DNA from: Metallyticus violacea
Lineage: Eukaryota; Arthropoda; Insecta; Mantodea; Metallyticidae
DNA length: 64,000 bases
NCBI GenBank assembly: GCA_030762175.1
Contig: CM060833.1
Span: forward strand, 1,738,501-1,802,500
Direction: 5' to 3'
Below the pieces are notes generated by a model. It did no database searches and had not been told where the DNA came from. It worked only from the letters and a program-made list of their open reading frames with translations. Every line of letters begins with the position of its first letter. Within the stretch, counting starts at the first letter, position 1. Shown piece after piece: positions 1-11,820 of the stretch. The position numbers were made by a program, and so were the translations under genes.

Positions 1-1125
1 AAATTTTTATTTTCTTTTTCTTTTTTACAAGGCAAGTTTCTTCTTGATAGCCTTAAATGAGAAGTCGAGGTTGGTAAAACGAGGCCACTAATTGTGCAAC
101 TTTTTCCTTCTTTCATGAAGGAACTTTACGTTTATAAAAAAGTGATTAATTTGCTTATTTCCTGCATTTTAAAAGTTTGTCGTTACAATGACTTGTTTTT
201 AATGAAATAACAAAATGCTTATATTGTTTCTATCTATTAAAATAATATTTGAAGAAATTTTGTGAAATATTTTCCTAATAAATAAAAAGAATCTCTCGGT
301 CACATTTGCAATGATTCATTCTTAACAGGGATATTTCCAGAAAGAATTAAGCCACTATACAAAAAATATTACTAAATATTTTCTCTCTGAAGTTCTGGTT
401 GTGGTTCTAATACACGAACTCCTATATATACTTCTAAGATTACATTTCTAACTTTGACCAAATATCCCCCTTCTTTTCTCTTTATACAGTTAAACATTTC
501 TATATCTAAATTATTCCATTTCTGTTCTCTCCATAATGTTGTTAATTTATCCACACAATGAAAATTTTTCTAAACATTTATATTTTAATCGTTTGATTTC
601 TTAACTCCAGTTCTAGCACATGCAAACCCTTCCCGGTTTTCTTTATCACACAGTTCTATATGATGCTTTCTCCCGCGGGGGGGGGGGGGGACTTTTCGTA
701 TGGGCAAGCCGCCCGCCGCGGAGCTTGCTACTTTTCCTTACTCACGGCAGCGGAGAAACCCGAGCATGATTTCAGGTAGTGTGACTTCAACATATGTAGG
801 AAAATAATTAGTTAATTACCGTGTTGTTCACGTCGATCAGAGAGCAAGTGCTACTATTTGGGAAGGTGGATTCGATCCCACCAACTGCCAATTTGTTTTA
901 ATCTTCATAATTTGTATATATTATTCCAATACATTTTGCTTTTTACATTTAAAACTTATAGCGTTAAAACGATGCAAATTTACGTTAGGTTAGGTTAAAT
1001 GTGTGTGTGTGTGTAATAAAAATAAAGTACCACTATTAACAATGTAACAAATTAAGTCATTATAAAAGTAGAAAAGGATAAAACACTAAGATAAAGCCAC
1101 ATCGTTAATTTATATATATTTCAGA
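1..1125. other. Unassigned AT-rich sequence
   Basis: No gene or recognisable transposon is supported here. The stretch holds a run of 14 G at 677-690, a short insect-type telomere word (two and a half TTAGG units at 985-997) and a brief TG repeat near 1003. A minus-strand open frame at 372-554 (60 codons) has no features that I recognise. The region may be part of the flotillin-2 first intron, but that is inference. Confidence 0.5.
677..690. repeat. Poly-G run (14 nt)
   Basis: Uninterrupted run of G after TCCCGC. It lies in a small GC-rich patch (about 670-740) that stands out against the AT-rich surroundings. Confidence 0.95.
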
Positions 1126-1560
1126 CCTATTTTGAAAGAATGTCACGATACTCTGTTAAAGCATCCATCTTTAAATGATTTTTCTAAATTTGTACCCCGC
1201 CTTACTTTTAGAACACCCCCTAACCTTAAAAGTATATTTCGCCGAAACCTATCTCCTTCGAAATTACCTCGTCCCGTTGCAGGCTCATATCCTTTCCAAC
1301 GCCCTAAATGTGAAACCTGTGCGCTAATTATGCCGTCGCTCCGTATGAACAACCATAGACGTTCTGTTAAAACCGAGTCTCCCTTGCCGGTTGCCCAACA
1401 TTCCTTATCTCACTGTAAGGATTTGATGATGCTTTTAATTTAACACTTATTGATGCGTTACCTACACACAGCTCTGAAAGTTTACTTAGAGTTAGAGAAA
1501 TGGCAGCTATATTTTTACATAAAGCGCATAAACCTTACACATTAATATTTTCCCCACACA
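1126..1560 (+). pseudogene. Penelope-like (Neptune-type) endonuclease fragment
   Basis: The plus-strand translation contains the linker typical of the Neptune-type group of Penelope-like elements: FRTPPNLKSIFRRNL, then PFQRPKCETC, a Cys-rich motif that normally precedes the GIY-YIG endonuclease. It then jumps to LRMNNHRRSVKTESPLPVAQ and, after a frame change near 1420, to LTLIDALPTHSSESLLRVRE and MAAIFLHKAHKPYTLIF, which are the C-terminal part of the endonuclease. The GIY-YIG core between the Cys motif and MNNHR is missing. This copy differs from the many PLE copies in 18-62 kb. It is a dead fragment, and the family name rests on remembered motifs. Confidence 0.65.
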
Positions 1561-1941
1561 CTCTTGTAGACTCTTGTAGCTTGTTTCGTCTGTTTATATA
1601 TAGAGTATGCTTTTTCCCATGTGATTATTTACTTTACGTGTTACATTGCTACTTATGGTTTTTTTTCTCCTGGTAATTAATTATTAACACGCACCCTAAA
1701 AAGTTAATTTTGTGTACGATTGCTTGTTTCCGTGCGCTACGACTGTTCCATCCGCCCGCATTTGTTACCAACTGTCACTCGGTTTTCCACGCTGCCGTTC
1801 GTGAACAGAGGCGTCACTGCTGCACAACAGCCATCTGTAACCAAAAGTTATTTCCTTCCCTGTTGACCTTGCTGACTTTCGCAGTCGTAACTGTTCCTGG
1901 GTGTGTTGTGTTGCTCGTTCGACAGTGACATACAGAGCATT

Positions 1942-2467
1942 ATGCCTCGTGTGTTTATAACGACACAGTGTGTCTTTTTGTACGATCAATTTGTGTCAAC
2001 TCAGCGCATGAAGTTCGAAGGCTGTTTTAAGCAAGATTCCCGGGTTTAGACGCCCCATATCGTAAAACAGCTTTAATACTTTTTCGGAAATTGAAAGTGT
2101 CCAGCCCAAGGGAAAAAAGAAGGGGGGGGGGAGAGTCACTGCGTGGGATTCTCACCGAAGAAGATTACATGACATTGGTAATCGCTTAGAAAATTCCCCT
2201 AGAAAACCCTTTCGTTGTCTTGCACAAGGGGAATTTCATATGAGTCTGTGCAAAAAGTTACTAAATTTAACAGCCTGCGACCATAATTCTGGAGTAAATT
2301 AAAAAATGCCCTATACATGACGGACCTACACACCTTACAAACATAATATTCGTCAGGAAACTGTGCGGATTTCTCAAAATGAGCTACAGCGAATGATGAA
2401 TTATTTCTTAAAGAGATGCCAAAAATGTGTGGAGAATGAAGGCGGGCAGTTTCAGCAACTCATTTGA
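1942..2467 (+). pseudogene. Mariner-superfamily transposase with catalytic core deleted
   Basis: The reading starts MPRVFITTQCVFLYDQFV, an N-terminal helix-turn-helix of the IS630-Tc1-mariner relatives that carry a DUF4817-like N-terminus in arthropods. The N-terminal DNA-binding part continues, with frameshifts, to about 2290 (LHDIGNRLENSPRKPFRCLA). It then passes straight into the C-terminal tail (ALYMTDLHTLQT, then NIRQETVRISQNELQRMM and CVENEGGQFQQLI, stop at 2465-2467). The whole DDE/D catalytic domain, about 150-180 residues in relatives, is absent. This looks like an internally deleted, non-autonomous copy. Confidence 0.75.
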
Positions 2468-2519
2468 AATTTTGGTAAGTAACGAGTGTCTTAAATTGGT
2501 TCGTTTTTATTGTTTTACC

Positions 2520-3785
2520 CTCCCGCTGATCAACGAGCTCGCCCATAGACAAAACAAAACTGATCGCATGGTACTACTCTCAATTCCATAATATTTCTAT
2601 TTCCTTATGTAGTCTCATAGAGAACTATTTTTTCTCATACTATTAAATATTTCTTGCCTTTTAATATCTTTCAGTCTTAGTTTATTTCATTCTGGAATTT
2701 TTCGTTTTGATAGTCCGTTTGTCCACAAGTGTCCCATAATATCTGTTGTAAAACTTCTTGTGCCTTGAGATACATCGATCCTTTCCACTTACATTTCTCT
2801 TGGATATGGACATATTGTTTATTAATATCACTCTTCCAATGTATATATAGCATTATATTTTATATGCATTTTACTACCACGTTCTTGTAATGATTTTTAT
2901 CTTGGTGGAAAGCCTATCCAGCTCTGTTTGGCGATGCTATCGGCAAACTCAAAGATTGTTACAAAGCATTATATTTCTCTTAAACCGTCATCCACATAAC
3001 ATTTTGGCTTCTTCTGTGGTTGTGTATATTCTTTCCAACTAATTAACTGTTATGTCTGGAAATTTTCTTAAAAATGCTTTTATAACACTCATAGCTGCTT
3101 TGCCTTTTTCATTTTTTTTCCCCTGTTCATTCCAACTTCCATTTGAACTTAATCTTGTCACTAGATAACACAATTTCCTTAGACCTCTATTTTTGGGCAA
3201 TTTACCTGTCATTTCTCAATTTTTAAAAACCATGATCTTTGATATCTTTTCATTTATTTTCAATCTCCATTCATTACAAAAACTATTCCCTATTTCGATT
3301 GCCCTTCTGAATCCTCCACTAGATATCGATCTAACCCCGCTAATCAGTTGTTATTATTGGATTTTGCATATAATTCGTTACTTTATTAGCTGAAAATTTA
3401 AACCCACCCAAAAAGTTTTCTCTGTATATCTTTGGAAATATTTCTATGAACGTATTACCAACCCCTTTTCTTTATAATTTTAACCACAACGCTTCTCTAT
3501 TTATGGTATAAAAGTCTATAAATATCATGTAAGCCCTTCCCCTTTTATTACTGAAATATTTATACACAATTATGTTTATTACGAAAGTTATCCGATGTTT
3601 TGAAACTATAATAATTTCTTCTCCTTCTCAGCCCAATTCTGCAATCTATTTGCTAGGATCCCAGTAAAAACATTTCCTATTAAGATGGAAAGAAGACTTA
3701 TTCCTATGTAATTCGCTGCATTATTTACATCAATACTCCCTTTATACATTGCTAAAAATTACAAGCACACATTTTGAACTAAGCC
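2520..3785 (-). pseudogene. Non-LTR retrotransposon (LINE) reverse transcriptase remnant
   Basis: Reading the minus strand from 3785 downwards gives degraded non-LTR reverse transcriptase: IDVNNAANYIGISLLSIL (the usual NYRGISLL motif), then ILANRLQNWAEKEK, GVRSISSGG, CNEWRLKINEKISKIMVF (the thumb motif EWRLKIN) and KGKAAMSVIKAFLRKFPDI. Many stops and frameshifts are present. The upstream part of the same ORF appears at 5690-5270 on the same strand, so a Tc1-like transposon and a SINE probably landed inside one LINE copy. Confidence 0.75.
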
Positions 3786-5059
3786 CTAAAATAAATATTA
3801 ATACAATGTAATTTTTGACAGTCAGATGTTATGTTTTGAAGTATAGTTTAAAACTTGTATAAAGATTTTCAGGATTTGTTAGTTTATCTTTGAACAAATA
3901 AGTCAAGTTTCAAGAACTGTTGAAACCAAAGTGAGCGCTCTATGACTAATTTTTTGAAACAGGGTTTAACAGCACTCTGTGTTATTTTGTGTTCTCTGAG
4001 AGCAATGGGACATCTTAAGCACAAGTCGCACAAGCAGTTGCGTGGATTGGAAATTCACTTTGTTTCCACGATTCTTCATTTCAGCCCTTCTGTCATCCAC
4101 ACGGTTTGAGGCGATATATAGAGACAAGTGACACAAGAGGCGGCCCAAACAAAGGCGTAGGAAGAAGACACAGATATGTGTCCTATCAGCTTTGCGCTGA
4201 TGCAAATCTACGCCAGAGATCTAAAAATTATGTACGAACAAACAACTGAAGTGGTGATTTCTAATCAGATTTACGAAACAGATTGAGAAATGCAAGATTA
4301 AGATCTACAATCCCTTTCCAAGCCTTTCGTTTGACACGTTAGCACAAGAAAGCCCGGCTGAAATTTGCTCAGAATCATCTCAACTGGCAGCTCGGCCAAT
4401 GGACGGATGTTCTCTTCACAGACAGTCACAAGTTCGTTTGACGGGTTGTGATGGTGAACGTCTTGCTCCAGCCTCCGTTATTGAACAAGAAAAGCTTTTG
4501 AGGCGGTTCAATTATGTTTTGGGCTGGCATCACTATTGAGTCTCGGACAGAGCTTGTTGTCACACAGCACATGAATGCTCATGTTTACATTAATGACATT
4601 ATTCTTCAACATGTCGTACCCTTTGCTTATTGTATGAATCCTAATTTTCTTCTAAGGCACGATAATGCTAAATTTCATACAGCACCGAACACCAAAAATG
4701 TCCTGCAAGAATGCCATATTCGGGTGATGGACTGGCCTGCATGCAGTCCTAGCCTCAATCCGATTGAGCATCTACGGGATAAGCTGAAGAATGGGATAGA
4801 ATCCCACAAATCTTCATTGGGAAGCTGGTGCGAAGCATGTCACGTCATCGCAGCTCACGGAGGTACAGCATGGAAACATTGATTACTAAACAATGTAATC
4901 TTGTGTTTCCATTTTGTTTTCCGTATGAAACAACAATTTGTTTACATTTCTAATCCTGTGAAACAAAAGTTTGTTACAATGCCTATTCTAATTTCACACA
5001 ATTCTTCAATCTATGATTATAAAGTGTCAAAAATTAAATTGTATTAATATTTATTTTGG
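3786..5059 (+). mobile_element. Tc1-like DNA transposon with terminal inverted repeats
   Basis: Near-perfect inverted repeats of about 30 bp bound the element: 3788-3820 (AAAATAAATATTAATACAAT then GTAATTTTTGACA) and the complement at 5024-5057. Between them lies a degenerate Tc1-type transposase on the plus strand. Its length of about 1.27 kb is normal for a Tc1-like element. It sits inside a minus-strand LINE ORF. The exact outer ends and TA duplication are not certain. Confidence 0.75.
3990..4882 (+). pseudogene. Tc1-like transposase pseudogene
   Basis: Family motifs can be read in order in shifting frames: RGGPNKGVGRRHRY (GRP-like basic region), LRNRLRNARLRS (second helix-turn-helix), KKARLKFAQNHLNWQLGQW, VLFTDSHKF (normally FTDESRF, so the Glu next to the first catalytic Asp is altered), MFWAGITIESRTELVV, LLRHDNAKFHTA (second Asp) and WPACSPSLNPIEHL (third acidic residue, the E of PIEH). 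Several stops and frameshifts make it inactive. The longest intact frame is 4514-4882. Confidence 0.8.
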
Positions 5060-5099
5060 AACTTTGATTTAAACAGTGTTCCTCCAAAATTTTCAGCAG

Positions 5100-5257
5100 T
5101 TCCTTTGGAAGGGAAGTAAAGCCGTGGGTCCAGTGTCGTACATTTACGGCACGAAAAAGAACTTTAAGCATGAAAGAAGAGGCATCTGAGGAAAATTTGT
5201 CGGCTGTTTCACGCCTTGAATTGAATGAGACGCTGATGATCCGAGATCGTTCATAAA
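5100..5257 (+). mobile_element. tRNA-derived SINE, family 1, 5'-truncated
   Basis: Matches the body and 3' part of the family whose full copies lie at 21201-21492 (minus strand) and 61617-61903. The order is GGAAGGGAAGTAAAGCCGTG, a TACATTTACGGCACGAAAAA block, the GACGCTGATGA block and a CATAAATA tail. The tRNA-like head with boxes A and B is missing. Confidence 0.8.
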
Positions 5258-5269
5258 TACACCAAATCG

Positions 5270-5690
5270 ACAACTCTCCCTTACCTCGATTATCTTAATG
5301 AGCAATTTAATCGTTGTTTTTCTCCTGGCATCTTCTTTAGTCCAAATCTTCCAAAATACCAACACCATTGCTTTCCTCATCTTCAGCTTCTTAATTTGAT
5401 CATAAAATCATGCATCCGCAGTTTCCATATCTAAGTTTTAATAGCTTTCTATTTTCTAGGAAATTCTTTTCTGTCATAATTATATTATCTTGCCATAATA
5501 GCGCTGTGAAATAAACACATCAACGTTTAGGAGTTATATTTTTATCCCTTATCTCATTTCTGCACAAACTTTTAACTACTGTCCACATTTTCCTTGTATC
5601 ATGGTTTTTGCTGCCTCGTTCAACATCTGACTTATTTTTCCCACTATTCCTTTATATTTTAGTGTAATTAATGAATCTAAGATAGAGCTT
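5270..5690 (-). pseudogene. LINE fragment upstream of the reverse transcriptase
   Basis: The minus-strand reading shows the linker and finger region that precedes RT in non-LTR elements: KMWTVVKSLCRNEIRDKNIT, then KNFLENRKLLK and IKKLKMRKAMVLVFWKI (corresponding to the LKxxKAxGxDGI motif). Broken by stops. It fits immediately N-terminal to the RT piece at 3785-2520, which supports one LINE copy split by later insertions. Confidence 0.6.
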
Positions 5691-6127
5691 CTTGAAGATA
5701 ATAATAGTGTGTTTATTTCTACGGAGTCAAATCCTCAGCTTTCATACTTAGCCGCAAAAGCATTTGAAGGATTAAATATTAGATGTGAAGCAGGTAAGTT
5801 TTTATTAAACTTGACAAAACAAAATTTATTCAATTTAGAACTAAAAACAAGCAGGTATCAATATCAACATAAGAAACATTCTCAACAGAAAGTCCTTGGA
5901 GCTACAAATTGATGAAGAAACAGAGACTACAATTTTAAAGCTCAACTCGTCCTGCTTTACCCTGAGTATTTTGAATATTTTCATTCCCTCGTGAGATACG
6001 GGGGTAATTCTGTCCCCAGTAAGAAAGTTTTCATACTGCAAAAAAGTACTTTAAGAATCCTCTATGATGTACACCATATTTAAGAAGCTCAAATGCTCAC
6101 TATTGCTGGAGGTACAGCTGTTAAGTA
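5691..6127. other. Unassigned sequence
   Basis: A plus-strand frame of 67 codons (5709-5912) and an overlapping minus-strand frame (5841-6041) are open, but neither shows a motif that I recognise. May belong to the neighbouring LINE; not supported. Confidence 0.4.
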
Positions 6128-6430
6128 AGAATGAACATAATTTCTCACGGTAAAGTTTAATTTTAGAACATATTCTAGTTTAACATGTACGTTCATTGTT
6201 GTCAATTCCGGTTCTCGCCTGTGAGAGGTATGCAAGTTCAAACATGTTCATTTCTGCCAAGAGAAAAATGGAAGTGGCAAGTGAAGAAGACAGGCAGAAA
6301 CGATACAACAATTGCATTGCATCCAACAGGGACTACTTTGAGAAATGTAAAAATTATGAAAATGAGAAAAGCTATGTTACCAAATATTATCATTCTTTAT
6401 TAAACAGCCCTGTAATTCTATTATATTTGT
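6128..6430 (+). mobile_element. Internally deleted mariner-like element (MITE-like)
   Basis: The 5' part repeats the sequence at 44735-44945 (CATAATTTCTCA..., then TTCCxCGCCTGTGAG and the start of a mariner N-terminus, MFISAKRKMEVASEE). It passes directly into the mariner C-terminal tail (RYNNCIASNRDYFEKCKNYE), which resembles the end of the mariner copy at 54081-54720. DNA-binding and catalytic domains are missing. About 300 bp, consistent with a deletion-derived, non-autonomous element. Confidence 0.65.
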
Positions 6431-9400
6431 TGTTGATAACTTTGATAACTAAAATGAACCTATCTATATCTACATAAATGCAACGCTAGGCATTGAATAG
6501 ATCAATAAATTCACTAAAACCTTTTCTGAGGGGCAGTCATTACTCTACAGTGCAAGTATATAAGTCTTCCAGCTTTCTTAAATGTATATGTAATTCACAG
6601 AACCACAAACTTTCCAATAAAAAAATTAAAGACAATTTTAAATTTTCTTACCTGCCATAATATGGATAAACATTTTAATCCCAGCGCAGCATAACTAATA
6701 AAACATGCTATATTGGTAGATGGTATTTGGGTGACTAACAAAATTGTATGACATGACATGACATGACTATATTACAAGCGACGGTTTTTTTATGTTTGAA
6801 TGTTTCACTTGTTCAATATCCTTAAGCATTACGTTTCCTTGGGATCTAGAAAACAAAGACAACAATAACAAATAACCATATTGATATACGAGAGACAAAT
6901 TTAGCTTTAAATGAGGACGTTACCGTTTCCCTTTCTACAGACTTTGTGACAGTATTATGTTTATGTTTGTACCAATAATCCCGAAGACTATTGGTACAAT
7001 TGTGTTCCGTGTTTTTCTACACTTGTACTTACTACTCTATATTATTATTCATTGTTTAGAAATATTAATATTAATAATGCTGTTGTAATGTGCATTTTCT
7101 CTATAAGTGTGAGAATATACTGATGATAAGAATAAATATCCATTTATTTGACTATTTCAGTATAATAAACGTTTTGGATAAAGCACAATTAAAGTAGAAC
7201 GCTTATGACTGACAGTGGTCATTTCTGCTTCAATATTTCAGCACATCTTTCTTGAATGACTAAAGAAAAGTTCCTTACTTGGCTCACTCTTTTTTAAAAC
7301 AAGTAATTTATTCTTATTGACACAATTTTTGTAATTTTACTTGGAATAAAATGCGATTGGAGGAATATTTGTAAATGATAAATGATAGAGCATAACCGAA
7401 GAGGTCAGTTTTTATGCCATCTCTAGAATGATTGATGTTGCGATGTAGACAAATGCATAAATATAATACTTAAAAGATTATTAGTTCTAGCAAGAAAAAA
7501 TATCACACCAATATATTAGTAATGGTAATCTTCTGTACATTCATATTTACAAATTTAATACTAAGTAGTGATATAACCTAATTGAAGGTATGCGTCGTAT
7601 GGCAAACAGCTATTCTTTTATCTTGTATTTTATTAAGTCATTTGCAAATCTTGGCTATTACTTTAGGACTGTTATACATTATTTTGTGAAAATTCCACTT
7701 TTAAAACACAGGTAATAAGGCGCAAATCTTCGCATTTGTAGCTCAAATGGCCTTCAAGTAGCCTAATAGCAATTATTAGGTCAGGCAATTGTTCCCATCA
7801 CGGTATATACAAAATAGGAATGGCTTGGGTATTTCGCTAAATCGAATCTTGAGTGCATGTCACGAAATTGACTGTATTACTTGAATTCTCCCTCAGATGA
7901 TTCTGCATAAATAATAGAATGGCATATTTGAATACAAATTAGAACACTTATCGCAGCGTCTTTAATAAAATATACAGCTATCAGGCATACGTATATCATC
8001 TAAACCCTAATAATTAATGCCAAATGTAAGTATTCCGAAATATTTATTAATGACGCCAGGGTTGGTGGTTGGCAAAATAAAAAGCGAATTGTTAATTCTG
8101 GAGCGGACGCGTGTGGCATACATAATGCAAAATATAATTAGTTATTCGTTTAATCATTCACAAGCTTGCATTCGTTATTGTAATTTAAGTGTTTGAATAA
8201 ATGGATAAAGTATATTTAAAAATTCAAATATTACTGAAGAAATATATAGTAAAAAAAGCTGGAAATTTGGAAGAGCAGAATTATCATTAAGTCATTCTCG
8301 CACTGCATGCTGAAGCGGAAAATACCTGATTTAAGACCTTAAACTCTTATTGGTAGTAGTTGTTCAATTATATTAATTTAATAAGTTCGTTTTCACATGT
8401 TTTTATATTAGGTGGAGGCTATAATGCTTAATATTAAGCCACAAACATTTAAGGTAATAGCTATTTATATTAATTTGAGAAATCCATTTACGTATATTAT
8501 TACATAAGACAAAGACAGTAATATTTGATTTAAAACTCAAAACATTCATTGATAATATATTTTTAATCATATAAATTTAATAAGTTCGTTTGCACATTTT
8601 TTAAGTTAGGTAAGGACTTTAATTTTCAATTCAAATAACAAATATTCGTTGGCAATATGTTTTAAATCGTATAAATTTAGTAAATTCATTTGTAGAGATT
8701 TCATGTATCAGATAAGGACTATTACAATGTATGTCATAATGTTTGTTTGTTGGTCTTATGGCAATAATAATATAAATATAACGGTTCAAAGGACCACACA
8801 CATAGCCAAGAATATGAGAAGATTAACTACAGATAAAGAAAGTTGTAATCAACCAATGGCAAGCGTAACAACATTAATAATATGTACCAAAAATGAAACA
8901 CGAGACACAGCTTTATTGCGGCTAAATAGAAATTAACCAATTTCATTCGTTTAGTATATTTATGTTGAAAATAATTCATTGCATTGAATAGTAGTATTAC
9001 AATCCATTGTAATAGGTGATGGTTTGTATTTAAAAATATTTAGTTAGTGGGAAGAGAAAGAAGTTCTTTATATTCCATTGGAAGAAATCATGATTAGTAC
9101 TTTGTATAGAGAAGCTGTGTTTAACATTACGTAAAGATAAATGGCGATTAATATTTCGTGGGAAGAATTACAAAAGTATTAATTGTGGTGTATCATAAGA
9201 GTCACGTATAGGAAAATGTTATACGAGTTATACCAGGGCAAAGATAAAATAATATATATTTAGTGATGAAGAGAGTTTATCAAATAGATTATCGTCGGTA
9301 TTGCCGACCACGAAAGGAACATTGTAATTAAAGCACGACTGTCGGGAGAAAAATATCAATTGCATCACGTCTGTCTCGTATTCAGTTTACATCTAATAAT

Positions 9401-9769
9401 ATTCTCCGAGCACATTTTAATAAGAAAAGTGCATTGTTGCGTGTTAATGACAAGACGTTAATACATTTCGTAGATTACTATCCATTGTGATTTTGTTATA
9501 CTTAAAGTCACACTCCTTTCACCCCAGAAGTTCAATCTGAAAAATGCAGCTATAATACCAAAGAGTGAACTAGCTGAGCATATTGCGGTGTTAGGAACTA
9601 CGTTTACGGCGTCGTCATTACAAGTTTGGCCCCGAACGTGATGGCGTCGCGCCCTTAATTTCCGCTACTATGCATGAGTAGCAGCATTGTTTCGCTATTT
9701 ACGTTACATTAATACAACCAACTTTTACAACATTGAGGAAAAAAAATAAACACCTAAAATGTTTTGAAT
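6431..9769. other. Unassigned AT-rich sequence
   Basis: About 3.3 kb with no supported gene. A 95-codon plus-strand frame (8649-8936) is not recognisable as a protein. The stretch has a small hairpin at about 6971-7000 (ACCAATA and TATTGGT) and a few imperfect direct repeats (8375-8715). Probably flotillin-2 intron or intergenic DNA. Confidence 0.5.
8375..8715. repeat. Imperfect tandem repeat, about three units
   Basis: The phrase TTTAATAAGTTCGTTTnCAC followed by TTAGGTRRGG recurs at about 8377, 8577 and, more diverged, 8676. The two later units are about 98 bp apart. The flanking phrase ATTGATAATATATTTTTAAT recurs as well. Confidence 0.55.
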
Positions 9770-11076
9770 ATTTGTAATTTTACGCATTAATATATGTGAA
9801 TTATTATAATTCCATTCATTTTTTAACATTACATGCTTTTCTAAACTTTCTGAAACAATTTTATGTATTCGAATATCATTTGAGTATATAATTTCCTTAT
9901 TGTATGAGCTTGAACATGAATGCAATTTAATCACATTTTACACCTGGGCCAATTGAAATGTCTAATGGTATTGTTACATCAGTTTTATTCTACTGTTGAG
10001 GTATTTAACATAATTTTATGAGGTAAAGATACCGTTAAGTCAGTTGTCCTGTTGGAGCAAGCGTTATGTTGCGGAGTTAATGTCTCAACTATACCGAATG
10101 TTTAGGGATTTGGTATCTACTACAGAAGTCCAGGTGACTTTTGCCAGAGATCAAGTTTTGCGTGATCGTTATACAACAGAGTAGAAGTGAAAATATCTTG
10201 CAAAGAATGTCAGCGTGAGAACAGGGAGATTTGAATAAGGACAGCTCAGCTCTAGAAGACCAGCCAGAGGTACCTTGCTCATCTTTCCTCGTCAACATCT
10301 GAAGTAAACAGAGGAGCAATGGAAAGCTGCCCTATTCACTGAGGGTAGGGAAAGAGGATGGAGGAAGACTGGAAAAAGGTATGCCCCTGCACCTGCTCAT
10401 CGACGATGACTTTCAGAGTAGGTTGCGTCGTCGGGCGGGCTGATACCAGTGTGAAAGCCAAGAGTTTATTTATTTATTTTTGAGAACGGGGCCTTGAAAG
10501 CAAACAATACATTGAGCAAACTCTTCGATTACGTTATCCCCTTGCTCCATATGTTGGCAATGTCTTCCACTTCATACATAACAATGCTCGTATATGTGGC
10601 TCACATTGTGACACAGTAGTTGCATGAGATGGGGGATTCAGGCGCTAGTTCGGTCAGCACGAAATCCTGACCTCAACCAATCGAGAATGTTTGGGACATG
10701 ATGGGGAAAATGTTCCGTCAACGTGCTCGTGAGAGCCTCAATGAACTTCAGAAAGTTTTGCGTGAGCAATGGGAGGTCATACCATAAGAAAACCTAAGGA
10801 CCTTGAACCGCAGCATGCCCGTAAGCTGTTACACAAGCCAGAGGAGGAAACAACCGCTTCTGAGAGGGCCACCGTGTGCGTTGTGTTACCCTACAGATAA
10901 AAACGAGATTATGAAATGTGATTTAACTTGCATTCATGTTCATGCTCATATAAGAAAGGAAATTATAGGCTGAAAATGATATCCAAACACTTAAAAGTGA
11001 TTGCAAAATGTTTGGAAAAGTATTTTAAAGTTCAAAAAATGAATATAATTAGAATAATTCACACATAATGCATAAA
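9770..11076 (+). mobile_element. Tc1-like transposon with long terminal inverted repeats
   Basis: The left 175 bp or so (9770-9945; GCATTAATATATGTGAATTA... to ...GAATGCAATTTAATCACA) is repeated in reverse complement at about 10905-11076. Between them is a broken plus-strand Tc1-type transposase. Related terminal sequence (with GGGCCAATTGAAATGTCTAA) bounds a second copy at 34581-35945, confirming the end. The long inverted repeats mark a subfamily distinct from the copy at 3786-5059. Confidence 0.75.
10087..10860 (+). pseudogene. Tc1-like transposase pseudogene
   Basis: The C-terminal half is readable: LAPYVGNVFHFIHNNARI (normally FMQDNARPH; the catalytic Asp appears lost), NPDLNQSRMFGT in shifted frames (for SPDLNPIENVWD), RARESLNELQKVLREQWE, and NLRTLNRSMP near the end. 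The N-terminal half is too decayed to read. Contains frameshifts and stops. Confidence 0.7.
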
Positions 11077-11544
11077 GTTACACAAAAAAAAAAAAAGTTA
11101 TCTTTCTCTGTGTTTGTGACATTTTTATTTTCGTTATATTTCTTCCAGGTTGGGTTCAGAAAGTATATCTGAAAGAAGCATTGTTCTCAAAGGGTGGTCA
11201 GCGAGGACCTCCCACGGGGTCCAGCAAACATTACAGAACTGTTAACAGTATTTATTCTGGATACAAACGATGAAGTAGGAGAAAACTAAAAGTCATTCAA
11301 ATTTACGATATGTATTTTATTTGTAAATAGAAGACGATTATTTATTCCGGAGTGAGATTTCAAACAGTAAGCCGAAAACGTGGACCTGCAAGAATACCAA
11401 ATATTCCGCTATAGTTTCCCTGACAAACAATACACATCTTTCAGCAGCTAACTGCGATCAGAGAAATAAAAATATTAACAATTTACCTGTGTGAAAAACC
11501 ATTCCCTGGACTCATTATATACATAAACCGTTCGGAAAACGGTT

Positions 11545-11820
11545 TGCAAGATTATGTGCAAAAATTATTACTAGATCAAAATAATTAGTTTCTAAATTAG
11601 CAAACAAAATAGAGGGAATAATGGGTAAACAGTATACAACAAACTACTTCTCTTAGGCATTGCATTATTAATATGCCAAAATTGCACATGGTCATGTTGA
11701 AATATACTGACACTCTTATACACACACACAAACCTTGGGTAAATCCCAGAAACTGGAGAAAAACAGTATCAGAACTCAAAACACGCGTTCTCCTATTAAG
11801 CCCCGACATATTAGATTACT
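11545..11820. repeat. Interspersed repeat, copy 1 (pairs with 16850-17145)
   Basis: A block starting TATGTGCAAAAATTATTACT and ending near GCCCCGACA is repeated, at high similarity, in PP4 intron 2. In this copy the CA tract is about 5 units; in the other it is about 27. No coding potential or terminal repeat seen. The element type is unknown. Confidence 0.85.

Noticed and set aside
836..890. tRNA- or SINE-like box B (GATTCGATCCC)
   Set aside because: No box A at the right distance and no second copy seen in the window.
985..997. Telomeric repeat array
   Set aside because: Only two and a half TTAGG units; used only as a weak taxonomic hint.
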